Shown in pieces: positions 1 through 7,960 of a DNA stretch of 64,000 bases. This stretch comes from Saprospiraceae bacterium (GTDB lineage: Bacteria; Bacteroidota; Bacteroidia; Chitinophagales; Saprospiraceae): positions 1 to 64,000 of the forward strand of contig JABAQQ010000024.1 of assembly GCA_019187225.1 (NCBI GenBank), read 5' to 3'. The stretch's first letter is position 1, and each line of letters opens with the position of its first letter. The notes beneath the pieces are model-generated. The model did not search any database and was not told the DNA's origin. It saw nothing but the letters and a program-made list of their open reading frames with translations. The position numbers and the translations under genes were made by a program.

Positions 1-56
1 TTAATCAATTCCTGTTCAACTCCAGGAAGAAAATAATCCTCTTTGCGTTTCTTCAT
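1..56 (-). CDS. Possible N-terminus of a small protein, cut by window edge
   Basis: An ATG at 56 on the minus strand opens 18 codons without a stop before the window begins. The short peptide is highly charged (MKKRKEDYFLP at the start) and has no signal peptide. I do not recognise it. The bases upstream (57-145) contain no other frame that I can support, so this could be the 5' end of a gene lying to the left. With so few codons the call rests on the ATG and the absence of a stop only. Confidence 0.3.
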   Translation of the reverse strand, partial: MKKRKEDYFLPGVEQELI

Positions 57-145
57 AACTGCGTTTTTTTGATTCGTGAAGATGTGAACTTTTTCAAATC
101 CTTTGACACAGTTATTTGAACACCCTCATGGCCGTAAGTTCCTGA

Positions 146-231
146 TAACCAAAAACTAACAACCAACAACCAATAACCAATAACCATTAACCAATAACCA
201 ACAACCAATAACCATTAACCATTAACCATCA
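146..231. repeat. Low-complexity AACCAATAACC-type repeat after the M48 gene stop
   Basis: About 86 bases made of degenerate 7-base units related to AACCAAT/AACCATT. On the minus strand, the coding strand of the protease gene that ends at 233, the repeat starts directly after the TAG stop as TTGATGGTTAATGG and continues G/T-rich. The same family recurs at 7802-7933 and, in the A/C orientation, at 38833-38891. It is not coding on the A/C strand, because the 7-base unit places TAA in every frame within 21 bases. Confidence 0.75.
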
Positions 232-232
232 A

Positions 233-1069
233 CTATTTCCCCTTCTTATTCTTCGAACTCGCCGGCACGGGGTACTGCCGGGCGTACGACCGTGCTTTCG
301 GCACCAGTTTCTTCAGATCCTGGCTGCGCTTGGACGGGTCGGGGTGGGTGCTCAGGAACTCCGGCGGGCGGCTGCCACCCGAACCGCTCATGCGCGCCCA
401 AAAAGGCGCGGCTTCGTCGGGATTATAGCCCGCCATGGCCATGAGGTAGAGGCCGATCTCGTCGGCTTCGGATTCATGTTTGCGGCTGAACGGCAACATC
501 ACGCCGACCTGCGCACCGGCGCCGGCGGCGGTCATCAGTATCTGTCGAGTGGCGGCGGGTTTTTGTGAGAGCGCCAGGTCGAGCGAAGTAAGGCCGAGTT
601 GGGCGATAAGTCCCTGACTCATGCGTTCGTTGCCGTGTTTTGCCAGGGCGTGGGCGATCTCGTGGCCCATGACGACAGCGAGGGCGTCTTCATTTTTCGT
701 CACGTTGAGAATACCGGTGTATACGACCACTTTGCCGCCGGGCATGCAGAAGGCGTTCACCGTCTTAGGGTCGTCCACGACGTTGAATTCCCACGCAAAT
801 TCCCTGAGTTCTGCTGCCTTGCCTTTCGAGCGGTAATAGACTTCCGTTGCGGCTTTCAGGTCATTGCCGACGCGGCGCACGAGGTCGTATTCCTTACCCG
901 ACGTCAGGGTCTTGCTTTGTTTAAGGAACGCGCGGTATTCGTCGTTGCTCAATTGATTGATCGTAGCGGAAGGTATGATATTCAGGGATTTACGCCCGGT
1001 GAAGACATTCTTCGTACAGGCGACAAGCAGGATCAGCGCGAAAAGGCTGAGCGAAATTTTTTTCCACAT
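233..1069 (-). CDS. M48 family zinc metalloprotease lipoprotein (LoiP/YggG-like)
   Basis: A 278-residue periplasmic or outer-membrane-anchored metalloprotease. Residues 1-17 form a lipoprotein signal with a lipobox ending at Cys18 (LLVAC). The zinc-binding HEIAH motif is at about 136-140, and the third ligand region ESEADEIG is at about 199-206, as in LoiP, BepA and Oma1 relatives. The small size and lack of TPRs fit the LoiP-type group involved in envelope protein quality control. The start at 1069 was chosen because it places the signal peptide at the N-terminus; the same frame is open up to 1144, but that extension is charged and unlike a signal. The stop codon abuts the repeat at 146-231. 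Confidence 0.9.
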   Translation of the reverse strand: MWKKISLSLFALILLVACTKNVFTGRKSLNIIPSATINQLSNDEYRAFLKQSKTLTSGKEYDLVRRVGNDLKAATEVYYRSKGKAAELREFAWEFNVVDDPKTVNAFCMPGGKVVVYTGILNVTKNEDALAVVMGHEIAHALAKHGNERMSQGLIAQLGLTSLDLALSQKPAATRQILMTAAGAGAQVGVMLPFSRKHESEADEIGLYLMAMAGYNPDEAAPFWARMSGSGGSRPPEFLSTHPDPSKRSQDLKKLVPKARSYARQYPVPASSKNKKGK

Positions 1070-1185
1070 AAGTCGGATTTTTTGTTTTCGGAAAAAGTAA
1101 TGTTCAAATTTTCTGGTTTTAACGCAAAAAGGCCCGTCTGTCACGTGTGGCGCAGTGCTTTAATATACCCATAACAACCAGCGTA

Positions 1186-2619
1186 TCATATCGCCAGCGA
1201 CCACCCTGCCCGGTAATCTCTGCCCACGAACAGGTTTGCCTCTTCAAAGTTGGTGACGCGCATGTTGGCTGAATCCCATTCCAGTCGTAGCCGGCCGGGA
1301 TAGTCGTAAGGCGCCCAGGAATCAGCCGTTTTGCCAGGTTTCAGTTTTTTGATGTCGTAGCATCGCACGGCGAGGTTGCCGATCAGCAGCGCTTCGGTGA
1401 GCGGCACGGCGTATTCGAAGGGCGACGAGGCTTTGCCTTGTCCTTTGCAGGCGTTGACCCACACCATCTGGTGCGACGGCGCCGTGTAGCGCGGCTCGGT
1501 CGGCTTCGGTTTTTTAAAATCTTTCATTTTGGAGGTAGGCAGGAGGGTCGCCTCTTCGCCATAAATACCGCAGAGAATTTTGCCTTTCGTGCCTTCGAGC
1601 AAAGCGCCGCCGTCCCAGGTGCCGAAAGGTTCGTTGGCACCCAGTTCCGCCGGGCGCATGGGGCGTACGCCGCCGTCGTACCACCAGAGTTCGCAAGCGG
1701 GCATTTTGCCGCGGGCGGGAAAGTCCATTTTGACGATGGAAGAAGGCGGACAGCTGTCGGCGTAGTCGGCTTCCCTGAACTCGCCCGACCAGACGGTGGT
1801 GGCACTGGCCTCGACCGCCGTCGGCGCCGTCAATTTCAGAGCCCGGTATACGGGGTCAATGAGATGGCAACCCATATCGCCGAGCGCGCCGGTGCCGAAG
1901 TCCCACCAGCCGCGCCAACTGAAGGGCAGATAATGGTCGCTGTAGGGGCGCTGCTTAGCCGGGCCAAGCCAGAGGTCCCAGTCAAGTTCGGGCGGAATGG
2001 CGTCACCCGACTGCGGCGTCGGTACACCCTGGGGCCACACGGGGCGGTTGGTCCACACATGCACACGCTTTACTTTTCCGACGACGCCGGCTTGCACCCA
2101 TTCCGTGAGTTCGGCGTTGCAATCCATCGAGGCGCCCTGGTTGCCCATTTGGGTCACGACTTTATACTTGCGGGCGGCTTCGAGCAGCGCCCGCGCCTCG
2201 CGAATGTTGTGGGTGAGCGGTTTTTCCACGTACACGTGTTTGCCCGACTGCATGGCCGCAATGGCAGCTACCGCGTGGGTGTGGTCGGGCGTGGTCACCA
2301 TCACGGCATCTATGTCGCGCCCGGCAACGTCGAGCATTTTACGGAAGTCTTTAAACCGCGGCACCTTGGGAAATTCCTTGTACGCATTGGCCGCGCGGCG
2401 GTCGTCCACGTCGCAAAAGGCCGCGAAAGTCTGGGTATCTTTCAGGGCTTTGATGTGCGCCTCGGCCTTGCCGCCAGCGCCGACGAGCGCGATGTTGAGG
2501 CGGTCGCTGGGTGGGATATAGCCTGGGCCGCCGAGTACGTAACGGGGTACGATGGTGAAGGCTATGGCGGCTTTGGTGGTGGTTTGGAGGAAGTGGCGGC
2601 GGGTGTGGCGGTGTTTCAT
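1186..2619 (-). CDS. Gfo/Idh/MocA family oxidoreductase with twin-arginine signal
   Basis: A 477-residue NAD(P)-dependent oxidoreductase, probably acting on a sugar or cyclitol. Residues 7-12 read RRHFLQ, a twin-arginine-type export signal, followed by a hydrophobic segment to about 30. The Rossmann dinucleotide motif NIALVGAGGKAEAH lies at about 42-55 and the family's EKP motif, whose lysine is catalytic, at 132-134. The C-terminal half matches the layout of Bacteroidota exported Gfo/Idh/MocA proteins. Substrate cannot be told from sequence. It stands alone between the M48 gene and trpS, each in the same direction. Confidence 0.88.
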   Translation of the reverse strand: MKHRHTRRHFLQTTTKAAIAFTIVPRYVLGGPGYIPPSDRLNIALVGAGGKAEAHIKALKDTQTFAAFCDVDDRRAANAYKEFPKVPRFKDFRKMLDVAGRDIDAVMVTTPDHTHAVAAIAAMQSGKHVYVEKPLTHNIREARALLEAARKYKVVTQMGNQGASMDCNAELTEWVQAGVVGKVKRVHVWTNRPVWPQGVPTPQSGDAIPPELDWDLWLGPAKQRPYSDHYLPFSWRGWWDFGTGALGDMGCHLIDPVYRALKLTAPTAVEASATTVWSGEFREADYADSCPPSSIVKMDFPARGKMPACELWWYDGGVRPMRPAELGANEPFGTWDGGALLEGTKGKILCGIYGEEATLLPTSKMKDFKKPKPTEPRYTAPSHQMVWVNACKGQGKASSPFEYAVPLTEALLIGNLAVRCYDIKKLKPGKTADSWAPYDYPGRLRLEWDSANMRVTNFEEANLFVGRDYRAGWSLAI

Positions 2620-2679
2620 GAATGAGAAGATGTTTTTTCAATGTCGGGGTAAATGTAGGAAAGACGGCAAAAAAACAAA

Positions 2680-2719
2680 GAGGCTGTCTTACAAGTCTGG
2701 TGATTTGTAAGACAGCCTC
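2680..2719 (-). terminator. Rho-independent-type terminator for trpS
   Basis: A perfect 15-bp stem, GAGGCTGTCTTACAA at 2680-2694 and its complement at 2705-2719, with a 10-base loop. On the minus strand it lies 24 bases after the trpS stop and is followed by a T-rich run (the complement of 2670-2679). The sequence resembles a mobile-looking hairpin family that I recall from other Bacteroidota genomes, so it may be both a repeat and a terminator. Confidence 0.7.
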
Positions 2720-2742
2720 TCACTGTGGACTTCTGATTCCTT

Positions 2743-3744
2743 TTATTTCATCCCCACCAACCCCGTCAACTCCCTTACTTCCCGCATCGTCTGCTGCGCG
2801 CGTTTGCGGATCTCGGCGCTGGATTCCTGGATTTGGGCTTTCACGGCGCGTTTGTCGGCATTTAGTTCGGCGTAGCGTTCGCGCAAGGGGTGGACGAGCG
2901 CGACCACCGTGTGGGCCACTTCCTCTTTGAGGTCGCTGTATTTCAGGGCGCCTGCGCGGTAGTCGGCCATAAGCGCGTCGTGGGCGGTCAGGTTGCCGCA
3001 GGCGCGGAGCAGTTCGAACAGGTTTTGAACGCCGGGGCTCATCTGGCCCGCAGGTGTGTCGCCGGTGTCGGTCACCGCCGATTTGATCTGTTTGCGGATG
3101 CGGTCTTCTTCGCCGAACAGATTGATGTAGTGTTTTTCGCCGAGGCTTTTGCTCATTTTTTTGGTGGGATCGGCGGGCGAAAGTATCTTGGGCGTTTCGG
3201 TGAACAGTGGCTCCGGGTGCCGGAAATACTCCTTGCCGAACTGGCGGTTGAACCGGTGCGCCACGTCGCGCGAAAGCTCGAGGTGTTGTTGCTGGTCCTT
3301 CCCGACCGGCACGTAATCAGCGTGATAGATGAGAATATCCGCTGCCTGCAAGACAGGATATACGAACAACCCCGAACTGACGAAAGCGTCGTTGTCCGTT
3401 TCGAATAATTGGTCAGTCTTGTCCTTGAACTGCGTCATCCGGCTCAATTCGCCGTAGGAAGTGACGCAGCCCAGCACCCACGACAGTTCGACGTGTTCCG
3501 GTACGAGGCTTTGGATGAACAGGTTTTCCGATTTGATGCCGCAAGCCAGGAGATAAAACACCATTTTCCAGGTGTTTTCGCGCAGCGTATCCGCTTTGTA
3601 GGGCATGGTCATGGAGTGATAATCCACGACGCCATAAGTACAGTGATATTGCTCCTGAAGGCGCACCCAGTTCTGCACCGCTCCGAAGTAGTTGCCGAGG
3701 TGCATGTCGCCGGTGGGCTGAATTCCGCTTAATACGTTTTTCAT
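2743..3744 (-). CDS. trpS: Tryptophanyl-tRNA synthetase
   Basis: A 333-residue class I aminoacyl-tRNA synthetase that charges tRNA-Trp in the cytoplasm. The HIGH-type signature is HLGN at 15-18 and the KMSKS loop is at 196-200. The region SGIQPTGDMHLGNYFGAV is diagnostic for TrpRS, and length is normal for the bacterial enzyme. It is transcribed after ridA with a 72-base gap filled by a low-complexity repeat, and is followed by a hairpin terminator. Confidence 0.97.
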   Translation of the reverse strand: MKNVLSGIQPTGDMHLGNYFGAVQNWVRLQEQYHCTYGVVDYHSMTMPYKADTLRENTWKMVFYLLACGIKSENLFIQSLVPEHVELSWVLGCVTSYGELSRMTQFKDKTDQLFETDNDAFVSSGLFVYPVLQAADILIYHADYVPVGKDQQQHLELSRDVAHRFNRQFGKEYFRHPEPLFTETPKILSPADPTKKMSKSLGEKHYINLFGEEDRIRKQIKSAVTDTGDTPAGQMSPGVQNLFELLRACGNLTAHDALMADYRAGALKYSDLKEEVAHTVVALVHPLRERYAELNADKRAVKAQIQESSAEIRKRAQQTMREVRELTGLVGMK

Positions 3745-3750
3745 TTTTTA

Positions 3751-3811
3751 AATGTGGTCAATGTGGGTAATGTGATTAATGTGGTCAATGGGCAAATGGG
3801 GTCAATATGCT
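3751..3811. repeat. Low-complexity ATGTGGTCAAT repeat between trpS and ridA
   Basis: Degenerate repetition of ATGTGGTCA and close variants fills the gap between the ridA stop (3817) and the trpS start (3744). It belongs to a loose GTCATT/GTCAAT family seen again at 26318-26356, 27790-27890 and 34445-34480. Confidence 0.55.
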
Positions 3812-3816
3812 AAATC

Positions 3817-4197
3817 TCAAACCGTTGCGATCACGGATATCTCGATATTGACGAATTTGGGCAATTCGACCACTTGTACCAACTCGCGCGCGGGGGCAAA
3901 TTCGGGCTTGAAATACTCGCCGTACACCGCGTTGATGCGGCTGAACTGGTTGATGTCTCTGACGAACACCGTGGCTTTCAGCACTTTTTCAAGGCTCGCA
4001 CCGGCGGCTTCAAGAATGGCTTTCAGGTTCCGGAGCACCTGGTGCGTTTCGGCCTCGATGTTGTCGAGCACGAGTTCGCCGGTAGCAGGCTCGATGGCAA
4101 TCTGGCCGGAGACAAAAATCAGGCCGTTCGATACGACCGCCTGGTTGTAGGGGCCGATGGGTAAAGGGGCGGCGGGGGTGTTGACGAGTTGTTTCAT
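3817..4197 (-). CDS. ridA: RidA family reactive intermediate deaminase
   Basis: A 126-residue YjgF/YER057c/UK114 protein, predicted to hydrolyse reactive enamine/imine intermediates made by PLP enzymes. The conserved arginine (Arg104 in APAREL) and the glutamate near the C-terminus (Glu119 in NIEISVIA) fit an active RidA-type deaminase, as does the opening PLPIGPYNQA. The ATG at 4197 starts the protein at MKQLVNTPAA, matching the family; the frame stays open to 4245 but the extra residues have no family match. It lies between rpmF and trpS in the same direction. Confidence 0.94.
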   Translation of the reverse strand: MKQLVNTPAAPLPIGPYNQAVVSNGLIFVSGQIAIEPATGELVLDNIEAETHQVLRNLKAILEAAGASLEKVLKATVFVRDINQFSRINAVYGEYFKPEFAPARELVQVVELPKFVNIEISVIATV

Positions 4198-4349
4198 GTT
4201 GAATGCGGATTTGGTGATTTGTGGATTTGGTGAGGGTGCAACCACATCATCACATCACCAATTAAACGAATAACCAAAAACAGAAAAAGCCCCATTGCCC
4301 GACGCACGGGACTGGAGCCTCCTCAAAAACCGGGGTGCAAAAATCCGCG

Positions 4350-4553
4350 CTACGCTTCGGCGTCGGCGCGTTGTTTGCCCGGTACCAGCACCTGACCGCG
4401 GTAGTACAGATCGCCTTCTACCATGTAAGCATGGTGAAAAAGGTGCTGTTCGCCGGTCGTTTTGCAGGTAGAAACGTTCGGAGCTTCCGATTTGTAGTGC
4501 GTGCGGCGGGCGCGCTTCCGGCGCTTGGAATGCCGCCATTTAGGATTTGGCAT
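4350..4553 (-). CDS. rpmF: 50S ribosomal protein bL32
   Basis: A 67-residue basic ribosomal protein. The N-terminus MPNPKWRHSKRRKRARRTHY is the family signature, followed by the Bacteroidota form of the globular part (TGEQHLFHHAYM ... LYYRGQVL). The bacterial zinc-ribbon cysteines are mostly absent: only one Cys is seen in the ribbon position, as in zinc-independent L32 forms. It follows the YceD/DUF177 gene, the usual partner of rpmF; the fabH/plsX genes that often come next are replaced here by ridA and trpS. Confidence 0.95.
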   Translation of the reverse strand: MPNPKWRHSKRRKRARRTHYKSEAPNVSTCKTTGEQHLFHHAYMVEGDLYYRGQVLVPGKQRADAEA

Positions 4554-4577
4554 GACCTCTTTATTTGTGGTGGAGGA

Positions 4578-4640
4578 TTGAAGGTAGAAGGTAGAGGGTT
4601 TATTACCTTCTACCTTCCACCCTCTACCCTCTACCCTTTA
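4578..4640. repeat. GGTAGAGGGTAGA-type inverted repeat between DUF177 gene and rpmF
   Basis: The interval between the two genes holds GAAGGTAGAAGGTAGAGGG followed about 20 bases later by the complementary ACCTTC/CCCTCTACC series, so the region can fold on itself. A related TAGAGGGTAGAGGG array is at 45113-45160. It sits inside a normally co-transcribed gene pair, so it would be part of the mRNA rather than only a terminator. Confidence 0.65.
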
Positions 4641-4641
4641 T

Positions 4642-5160
4642 TCAATTATCGTTTATTCCTTTGAGCGCATCCCACACGGAGTCTGGTTTTTGCTCGCCGG
4701 ATATGCTTTCCAGATATTTTAAAACTTCAAAGTTGCAGGGCGGATTCGGTTCGCTTTGACAATCGTAAGTATTGGTGATCGGCAAGGCCAGCACGGTAAA
4801 TTCGTAGAGGTATTTCGCCACATTGAATTCCGACGCTTCCCTGCTGATGAACACCACTTCGTCTTCCTCCTCTCCCTCCGCTTCGCCGTATTTCACGATG
4901 AGCGGCCGTTCGTCTTCCAGCGGCAGATTGATCTGTGCCGTACAGCGATCGCACTCAGCCTTTATATGCCCCTTCAATTTAAAATCGAGGATGAGCATAT
5001 CTGGCCGTTTGTCGAGTTGCAGGTCGAAATGGATATCGCCTTCCTGCACGGGCGAATCCTCAAAGTGGCGGAAAAACGCACCGTCAATTTCAAATTTAAA
5101 GTGATGTATTCCAATTTTTAAACCCTGGATCGGGATGGAATACGCAACGAATGCGTTCAT
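4642..5160 (-). CDS. YceD/DUF177 family protein (23S rRNA accumulation factor homologue)
   Basis: A 172-residue DUF177 protein. The family, named YceD in E. coli, is linked to 23S rRNA accumulation, and the gene is almost always directly before rpmF, as here. The central CDRC motif (AECDRCTAQINLPL) and a second Cys pair (DCQSEPNPPC) suggest a metal-binding site. An acidic stretch (GEAEGEEEDEVV) is in the middle. The ATG at 5160 was chosen; two codons upstream is an in-frame GTG. Confidence 0.88.
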   Translation of the reverse strand: MNAFVAYSIPIQGLKIGIHHFKFEIDGAFFRHFEDSPVQEGDIHFDLQLDKRPDMLILDFKLKGHIKAECDRCTAQINLPLEDERPLIVKYGEAEGEEEDEVVFISREASEFNVAKYLYEFTVLALPITNTYDCQSEPNPPCNFEVLKYLESISGEQKPDSVWDALKGINDN

Positions 5161-5248
5161 TTCCACTTCTGTTTTGCAAATCGGGCGGCAAAAGTAAGAC
5201 GTTTGGATGAAACGGCAAAAGATGTTTTAAAGAAAGGAGCAAGTTTTT

Positions 5249-6706
5249 TTATCGCGTTTGAACCTTCAATTGCCTGAGCCGGTACTTTTTTTCGGCTTTA
5301 TCAAAATAACCCAGGTAAAAATGCTCCCCCAAACGATATAGCGCCTGGTCGCGGGGTCTTTCAATATCGGACAGCATGTCGGCGTAAGCGGCGATGAGTG
5401 ATTTTGTAAAATAAACGGGGGAGCGCGTCATGGTCTCCACATGGATGGCCGAGTAGAAAGCGAACGACCGGTCGTACGAATAAAAATGTCCCATTGCCAT
5501 TGGCACTGGCGTTGTCCCCGAGGGATTAATAAGTACCGGGCTGGAATTGTTGATCTCCTGGTGACCGCCAATGCACATCAGGTAATCGTCACCCTGCCGG
5601 CGCACCTGGATAAAGGGATCAAATTTGGAAAAACGCCTCACGAATCTGGAAACACTGCGGTATTCTTTTTCAACACCGAAGGCCCCTCCCGGCACTAAAA
5701 TGGGCGAATTGGCCAGACCTTCGATCGTATCTTCCCGAAACAGGATTTTGGTGAAAAGAGGGTCTCCACGCTCGAGGTCGCGCACTCGGAGCATGAATTG
5801 CTCGCTGCTCATATATAACTGAAAGATTTTTTTATCAAAAATGAAGCTGTTCCGTCTTTCGTGCAGGGCATCGGTCTTGTCGGCGTCGGTGTAATTAAAC
5901 GCTTTCACATCCAGGGATCCGGCGACAAGATCAAACTCGACCACTTTCAGAACAGATGCCCGTCTGGTGTTGCCGGAAGAGCCTGCAACGCTGTTGTCAA
6001 AGGTGACCCAAAGTTTCTTTTCACCGGCAAACATTTTAGTCTTGTTGGTGGCGGCTTCGGGCTCCTGTTCCATTCCATATTCAGTTGGAAGCGGTTTGAA
6101 AGAACCTTTGAGCATATCCGCTACCGCTTTGTCCGCCTTTTCTCCGACCGGGAAAATGTGTTTTTCCAGTTGCCCGCTTTCATCAATCCGGTACACCCGT
6201 AATTGCTGGCCGGTCTTTTTTTCTTTATTCGAGCAAAGAATATAAGCGTCCGTGCCGTAAGCCACGCCAGCAATGATGCGTTCCTCCTCGCTCGCCGGGA
6301 GGGTTGCCGTTCTTTGCATGGTCAATCCCTGCCCCTCGATGCGCAGCACCTGCACCTGGCCGCTGTTTTCCAACGCCATAAAGTAATCTCCGTCCCTGCT
6401 GAACCGGCAAAGCACCCGGATATCCATCTCGCCATCGCCAGGGATATGGAAGATAAGTGGGGAACTGGTACGCTCTACCTTCAGGGTGGAATTGTTCATC
6501 TCATAGGCCATACAAGGGTTTCCCTCTTTTGTAAAGGACTCTGATCTCAATTTTTCCGGGTAGAAGAAAAAAAGTGTCTTGCCTTTCACCTGGTTTTCAA
6601 TGGTAATCGGCTTGTCGGGATTTTTGATGAAGTCAACCGGAATATCCTGGGCATCGAGCGATAAGACGGAGAGAGCAGCAAGAAAGGCAAAAAGGGTGTG
6701 GCGCAT
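5249..6706 (-). CDS. Secreted protein of unknown function
   Basis: A 485-residue protein with a clear signal peptide (residues 1-19, MRHTLFAFLAALSVLSLDAQ, cleavage near AQ-DI). The mature part has alternating hydrophobic strands and repeated short segments such as DGDYFMALEN and VAYGTDAYILCSN that look like beta-propeller blades, but I see no family motif that lets me name it. No transmembrane segment and no T9SS sorting tail. It is the first gene of a minus-strand run and its upstream region (6707-7011) is a divergent promoter region. Confidence 0.75.
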   Translation of the reverse strand: MRHTLFAFLAALSVLSLDAQDIPVDFIKNPDKPITIENQVKGKTLFFFYPEKLRSESFTKEGNPCMAYEMNNSTLKVERTSSPLIFHIPGDGEMDIRVLCRFSRDGDYFMALENSGQVQVLRIEGQGLTMQRTATLPASEEERIIAGVAYGTDAYILCSNKEKKTGQQLRVYRIDESGQLEKHIFPVGEKADKAVADMLKGSFKPLPTEYGMEQEPEAATNKTKMFAGEKKLWVTFDNSVAGSSGNTRRASVLKVVEFDLVAGSLDVKAFNYTDADKTDALHERRNSFIFDKKIFQLYMSSEQFMLRVRDLERGDPLFTKILFREDTIEGLANSPILVPGGAFGVEKEYRSVSRFVRRFSKFDPFIQVRRQGDDYLMCIGGHQEINNSSPVLINPSGTTPVPMAMGHFYSYDRSFAFYSAIHVETMTRSPVYFTKSLIAAYADMLSDIERPRDQALYRLGEHFYLGYFDKAEKKYRLRQLKVQTR

Positions 6707-7011
6707 GGCAAATACCGGAATTTAAGAGCGAAAATTTAGCAAAGAAACTGCATTTTATTGGCTTCCCAATCGCTCTCAAGGAGGGTTTAACACTTTTCAC
6801 AGCCAGTTTTTTTCGCATCGGTAAAAAATTTTTAGAAAACGTTTTTTACCTAAAGCATTCAAGATCAAATTTTTAACATCAAACAAGGTAGTTTCCTTAG
6901 AAAATATTTATGCTAAATTTAGTTCTATGTATTGCAAGGTATATTTCCTTGCCGTATGTTTGTGCCGTGAAATGAAAACCCCGCCTGGCGGGGGCAACAA
7001 TTTTCCTGGCT
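6707..7011. other. Intergenic divergent promoter region with hairpin
   Basis: A 305-base A/T-rich gap between two divergent genes. It contains a nine-base-pair inverted repeat, GGTAAAAAA at 6820-6828 with its complement at 6842-6850, a short CAAGG...CCTTG dyad near 6936-6951, and CCCCGCC...GGCGGGG just before the lipoprotein gene at about 6979-6993. I see no open frame or known RNA here. Confidence 0.6.
6931..6962 (+). promoter_or_regulatory. Candidate Bacteroidota sigma-70 promoter for the small lipoprotein gene
   Basis: ATTG at 6931-6934 (one mismatch to the -33 TTTG) is separated by 20 bases from TATGTTTG at 6955-6962, a perfect match to the -7 consensus TAnnTTTG. Transcription would start near 6969, giving a leader of about 43 bases that contains the GC-rich dyad. 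Confidence 0.45.
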
Positions 7012-7242
7012 ATGAAAACGAAACTTAAACACATCTTTTTCTTGTCTGCTTTGTGCCTGGCCGCTACCGCTTGCGGGGGCAGCATGACAAAACCCGTCAG
7101 CGGTCTCGATGTAACCCTGCTGCCGACCCAATTGCTCAGCATCAGCCCGAAAGGCGCCGACGTCGAAGCGATGGAACAGGAGCCCTCTCCAGCGCCTGAG
7201 TCCGACACTCCTGCTCCGGCTGCCGGCGAAAACAATCAATAA
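7012..7242 (+). CDS. Small lipoprotein
   Basis: A 76-residue predicted lipoprotein: signal segment 1-20 with lipobox residues AATA before Cys21. The mature part is about 55 residues, has no recognisable domain and ends in a Pro/Glu/Ala-rich tail (EPSPAPESDTPAPAAGE), typical of an unstructured linker. Real-gene evidence is the perfect lipobox and a good upstream promoter. It precedes padR by 140 bases and could be co-transcribed with it. Function unknown. Confidence 0.65.
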   Translation: MKTKLKHIFFLSALCLAATACGGSMTKPVSGLDVTLLPTQLLSISPKGADVEAMEQEPSPAPESDTPAPAAGENNQ

Positions 7243-7382
7243 ATAAATGGTGAACAACCCGCTTCGGACCAATATGTGTTTACCACCCTCGTCATGGAAG
7301 CAGTTGAATATTGACAAACAACAACTTAACAATCAGCCCCGTGCAGCGGACTTCCGCTGTGCACAATCATCAACAATAAATC

Positions 7383-7802
7383 ATGGATTTGGAAAATGCA
7401 AAAGCCCAAATGCGGAAAGGCGTACTTGAAATGTGCGTGCTGGCCGTCATTTCAGAGGGCGAGACCTATCCGCCGGAAATCATGAAAAAGTTGGAATGGA
7501 CCAACCTGATCGTGAAAGAAGGTACGCTGTATCCCCTTCTGATCCGCCTCAAAAACGACGGATTGGTGGATTACATCTGGCGCGAAGGCGAAAAAGGCCC
7601 GCCGCGCAAATACTTCACTGTGTCGGACCAGGGACGGCAGTTCCTGGCCGAACTGACCGAGAGCTGGGACCAGTTGGTGCACTCCGTCAATCAAACACTG
7701 AAAGGCGAAGCCGCCCCCACGGAAGACGCCGGCAAACGCAAACGCAAAACCGAAACCCCTCCCAAACCGCTCAACATAGAACCCCTTCCGCCGGAAGCGT
7801 GA
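7383..7802 (+). CDS. PadR family transcriptional regulator
   Basis: A 139-residue PadR-type winged-helix regulator. Residues 10-85 carry the family pattern: KGVLEMCVLAVISEGETYPPEI, then TNLIVKEGTLYPLLIRLKNDGL and GPPRKYFTVSDQGRQFL (quoted in parts). A Lys/Arg/Pro-rich tail follows. In Bacteroidota a PadR gene is commonly found immediately before a PspC-domain membrane protein, as here, and is thought to control it. The stop codon TGA is the first part of the repeat at 7802-7933. Confidence 0.92.
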   Translation: MDLENAKAQMRKGVLEMCVLAVISEGETYPPEIMKKLEWTNLIVKEGTLYPLLIRLKNDGLVDYIWREGEKGPPRKYFTVSDQGRQFLAELTESWDQLVHSVNQTLKGEAAPTEDAGKRKRKTETPPKPLNIEPLPPEA

Positions 7803-7933
7803 TTGGTTGTTCGTTATCAGTTATTGGTTATTGGTTATTAGTTATCGGTTATTGGTTTCTGGTTATCAGGCGCTAACTTTTAATAACCAACAACTTAGAA
7901 CCAAAAACCGGCAACCAGCAACCAACAACCAAT
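7802..7933. repeat. Large inverted repeat of GGTTATT units between padR and the PspC gene
   Basis: The left arm begins at the padR stop codon and consists of GGTTATT-like 7-base units (about 7802-7868); the right arm (about 7882-7933) is made of the complementary AACCAAC/AACCAGC units. The outermost 14 bases of each side, 7802-7815 and 7920-7933, pair at 13 of 14 positions. Same family as 146-231. Confidence 0.8.
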
Positions 7934-7960
7934 TCTTCTTTCTCAACCGACTTTAAAAAA

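Noticed and set aside
1438-2625. A 395-codon plus-strand open frame antisense to the Gfo/Idh/MocA gene
   Set aside because: It is the shadow of a real gene with strong family motifs on the other strand; its composition is low-information and it has no domain.
7802-7880. Extension of a protein through GGTTATT repeats (peptide VIGYWLLVIGYW)
   Set aside because: The peptide arises only from the repeat's open G/T strand in a different frame from padR; it is a common false open frame.
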